The notes under the pieces: model-generated
Told to the model about the DNA's origin: nothing
What the model saw: the letters and a program-made list of their open reading frames with translations, nothing else
Database searches by the model: none
DNA from: Asterias rubens
Taxonomy: Eukaryota > Echinodermata > Asteroidea > Forcipulatida > Asteriidae
DNA: 64,000 bases
NCBI RefSeq assembly: GCF_902459465.1
Contig: NC_047066.1
Span: 15,193,047 to 15,257,046, forward strand
Reading direction: 5' to 3'
Made by a program: the position numbers and the translations under genes
Shown: positions 62,801 through 64,000 of the stretch, one piece after another
Numbering within the stretch: position 1 is the first letter of the stretch
How the letters are laid out: each line of letters starts with the position of its first letter

Positions 62801-63815
62801 CCGACCCGTGGTTGACTACTGACCCGCAGCGTACATGCGCAGTGATGCACTCACTCGAATGACTCTAGTCAAGTCTAAACAACCTTCCGCCTTTTCGCTA
62901 TACTGTCACTGGTTCCCCTCTGCGCTTTACACATGTTAGAATGGAACATGCTAGTGGGACCAGTGAAGAAACCATGGGCTCGAGGCTGGTTCCAAATGGT
63001 CAACCACAGTAGTCAACCAATGGTCGACCAGCCTGGGTTCGAGTGCAAATGGTCAATAATAACAAATTCTTATACAGCACATTTCACTATAAACCGTATC
63101 AATGCGCTTTACATTAGTCCCCTGGTCATTGGGCCAATAAACATCCCTTTTAATCTTTCTCAGCTCCCACTAGGGAGAATACAGCCCCGAGCTGCCGTGG
63201 CGCTCCGAAAGCTTTTCATTCACAATATCAACCTCTACCTACGCAGGTACCCATTTATACCCCTGGGTGAAGAGAAGCAGTTAAAGTAACGTATCTTGCT
63301 CAAGGACACAAGTGTCACGACCGGGATTCGAACCCACACTCTGGTGACTTAGCACCAGAACTTGAATTTGACGTACTAAAAAAAATATACGCGCCTTTTA
63401 AACATGACGCACATGACGCTCGCAGTTTGTGACGCTGGTAAGCAGATTGTGCGTTCACATTTGCTGCATTTTTTGCTTCGATGACACATAAAAAAGAACA
63501 AACGCACTATCATGCAAATAGCCGTACAATTGCTGTACAAAATTTCCAGCTTTTGTATTGGTTTGTACATAAACATGGCTGTGCCCACACGGCTTCGAAA
63601 CCTTAGTGCTTGTAAAACGGGGTGTTAGCGCTCTAGTCCATATATATAGCTCTACGGTTGAACATGAAACAATCAGCAGATATTTAAAAAGGATACTCGT
63701 CACCAGCAACTAGAGATGAACGAAGTGATATCCTGTGAACCTGCTGCAGGAATAAATACAGCAGGAATTCCAGTGTGTCTACTGACGCCTGACTCTTCAG
63801 AAACTCTGCAAATTC
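53858..63815 (-). CDS. TBCCD1: TBCCD1-like exons 4-11, copy B
   Basis: Exons at 63697-63815, 61849-61909, 60282-60357, 59103-59196, 58396-58462, 57413-57533, 55794-55857 and 53858-53906, all with the same splice sites and phases as copy A. The protein changes seen are few (P to S in exon 8). Exons 1-3 would lie beyond the window end if the copy extends. As in copy A, nothing resembling the C-terminal TBCC domain is found downstream. TBCCD1 is normally single-copy, so two near-identical partial copies on one scaffold point to redundancy in assembly or a recent duplication. Confidence 0.88.
54404..55223. repeat. 43-bp minisatellite, 19 units (copy B)
   Basis: Unit starts run from 54407 to 55181 at exact 43-bp steps. 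Variant units (GTGCTTACACAC, GTGCTACCACAC, CATCAGTGTA, and one AAAGTTCTGAG) recur in an interspersed pattern, for example the CTACC variant at about 54944 and 55029. Copy A has 12 units. Confidence 0.97.
55219..55740 (+). repeat. 259-bp tandem duplication holding two S1 SINEs
   Basis: TGGGTAAAAACCTAAATTAA begins at 55219 and again at 55478. Each unit carries a full S1 SINE (heads at about 55325 and 55585) and one 43-bp tail unit. Copy A has one such unit. The second SINE lacks one A in the CCCACCCGAG stretch (CCCCCCGAG). Confidence 0.9.
56389..57256. mobile_element. Two palindromic MITEs (family M1), copy B
   Basis: 56389-56766 and 56871-57256, equivalents of 12243-12620 and 12725-13108. Confidence 0.85.
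57896..58790 (+). mobile_element. SINE S2 and LINE 3' end, copy B
   Basis: SINE at 57896-58281, then, on the other side of TBCCD1 exon 8, the LINE 3' end at 58541-58790 with a TTA tail one unit longer than in copy A. Confidence 0.8.
59799..59970. mobile_element. Palindromic MITE, copy B
   Basis: Equivalent of 15651-15822. Confidence 0.7.
60501..60834. mobile_element. GATTTCAC MITE and adjoining coding-like fragment, copy B
   Basis: MITE 60501-60674 and the 51-codon open fragment 60679-60834, equivalents of 16362-16535 and 16540-16695. Confidence 0.6.
61195..61839. mobile_element. MITEs M2 and M1 side by side, copy B
   Basis: 61195-61560 and 61557-61839, equivalents of 17052-17696. Confidence 0.83.
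62425..62509. repeat. Perfect 85-bp hairpin, copy B
   Basis: Identical to 18282-18366. Confidence 0.92.
63049..63367 (-). mobile_element. tRNA-Leu-like SINE, 5'-truncated, copy B
   Basis: Equivalent of 18906-19224. Confidence 0.75.
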
Positions 63816-64000
63816 AAAAAAGCTATCAGTAGTCACAAGAGGAATAACCATGGTAAACAGGTCAGTGTTATAGTCATGAACTTTGACCCTTCGACCTACA
63901 GTCATAATATGTAACGGTTGCTTATAAAGACACAAAAAAAATGAACACTTAGACCTTGTTTTAAGGCAGTGGACACTATAGACCAATCCGACGAAACAAA

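Larger units (their letters stand above)
45103..64000. repeat. Duplicated block, copy B
   Basis: This is the second copy of bases 1-19857 and it is cut by the window end. The last bases of the window match copy A inside the MITE that starts at 19837. Private changes in copy B include a 7-bp frameshifting insertion at about 45162, a ~300-bp deletion at 48956, a 1226-bp deletion in the Penelope-like element at 51592, seven extra minisatellite units at 54407-55223, and a 259-bp tandem SINE duplication at 55219-55740. LINE endonuclease features lost in copy A are retained here. Confidence 0.93.

Overview
The window is eukaryotic: intron-bearing genes with GT..AG junctions, tRNA-derived SINEs, non-LTR and Penelope-like retroelements, many palindromic MITEs, and a run of intronless rhodopsin-class GPCR genes. 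Tandem arrays of single-exon, lineage-expanded rhodopsin-class receptors are described in echinoderms (the sea urchin 'surreal-GPCRs'). I therefore infer a marine deuterostome, most likely an echinoderm and possibly a sea star, with moderate confidence.

Layout. 1-6.65 kb: GPCR genes and a GPCR pseudogene. 6.65-9.8 kb: a truncated Penelope-like element and a truncated APE-endonuclease LINE, both on the minus strand. 10.3-23.2 kb: eleven minus-strand exons of a TBCCD1-like gene (TBCC domain-containing protein 1), with introns full of MITEs, SINEs and a 43-bp minisatellite. 25.4-30.9 kb: a plus-strand multi-exon gene that I do not recognise, running into a 500-N gap (31091-31590). 32.6-45.8 kb: more GPCR genes and pseudogenes. 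45.1-64.0 kb: a near-identical second copy of bases 1-19.86 kb (GPCRs, LINE, TBCCD1 exons 4-11, and the same repeats in the same order).

The largest structural signal is this ~19-kb duplication on either side of the N gap. The copies differ by scattered substitutions, small indels, 12 versus 19 minisatellite units, and a 1.2-kb presence/absence inside the Penelope element. That pattern fits two haplotypes of one locus placed end to end (uncollapsed haplotigs) at least as well as a true segmental duplication. If so, the real locus would read: GPCR array (31.6-45 kb content), the shared block, TBCCD1 5' exons, then the plus-strand gene.

The receptors form one close family: an E-R-Y motif at TM3, L-W-T-P in TM6, N-P-I-I-Y in TM7, and a shared C-terminal tail. 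Most carry a strongly conserved ~180-bp upstream block containing the near-palindrome CAATATTGGTAGAATATTG at a nearly fixed distance (usually 124 bp) before the ATG, a good candidate shared promoter. The array shows recent duplication, receptor-fragment fusions, nonsense and frameshift decay, and recurrent small insertions resembling TACATGTA. The last TBCCD1 exon seen is followed by transposons and the receptor array, so the exons for its conserved C-terminal domain are not in the window.
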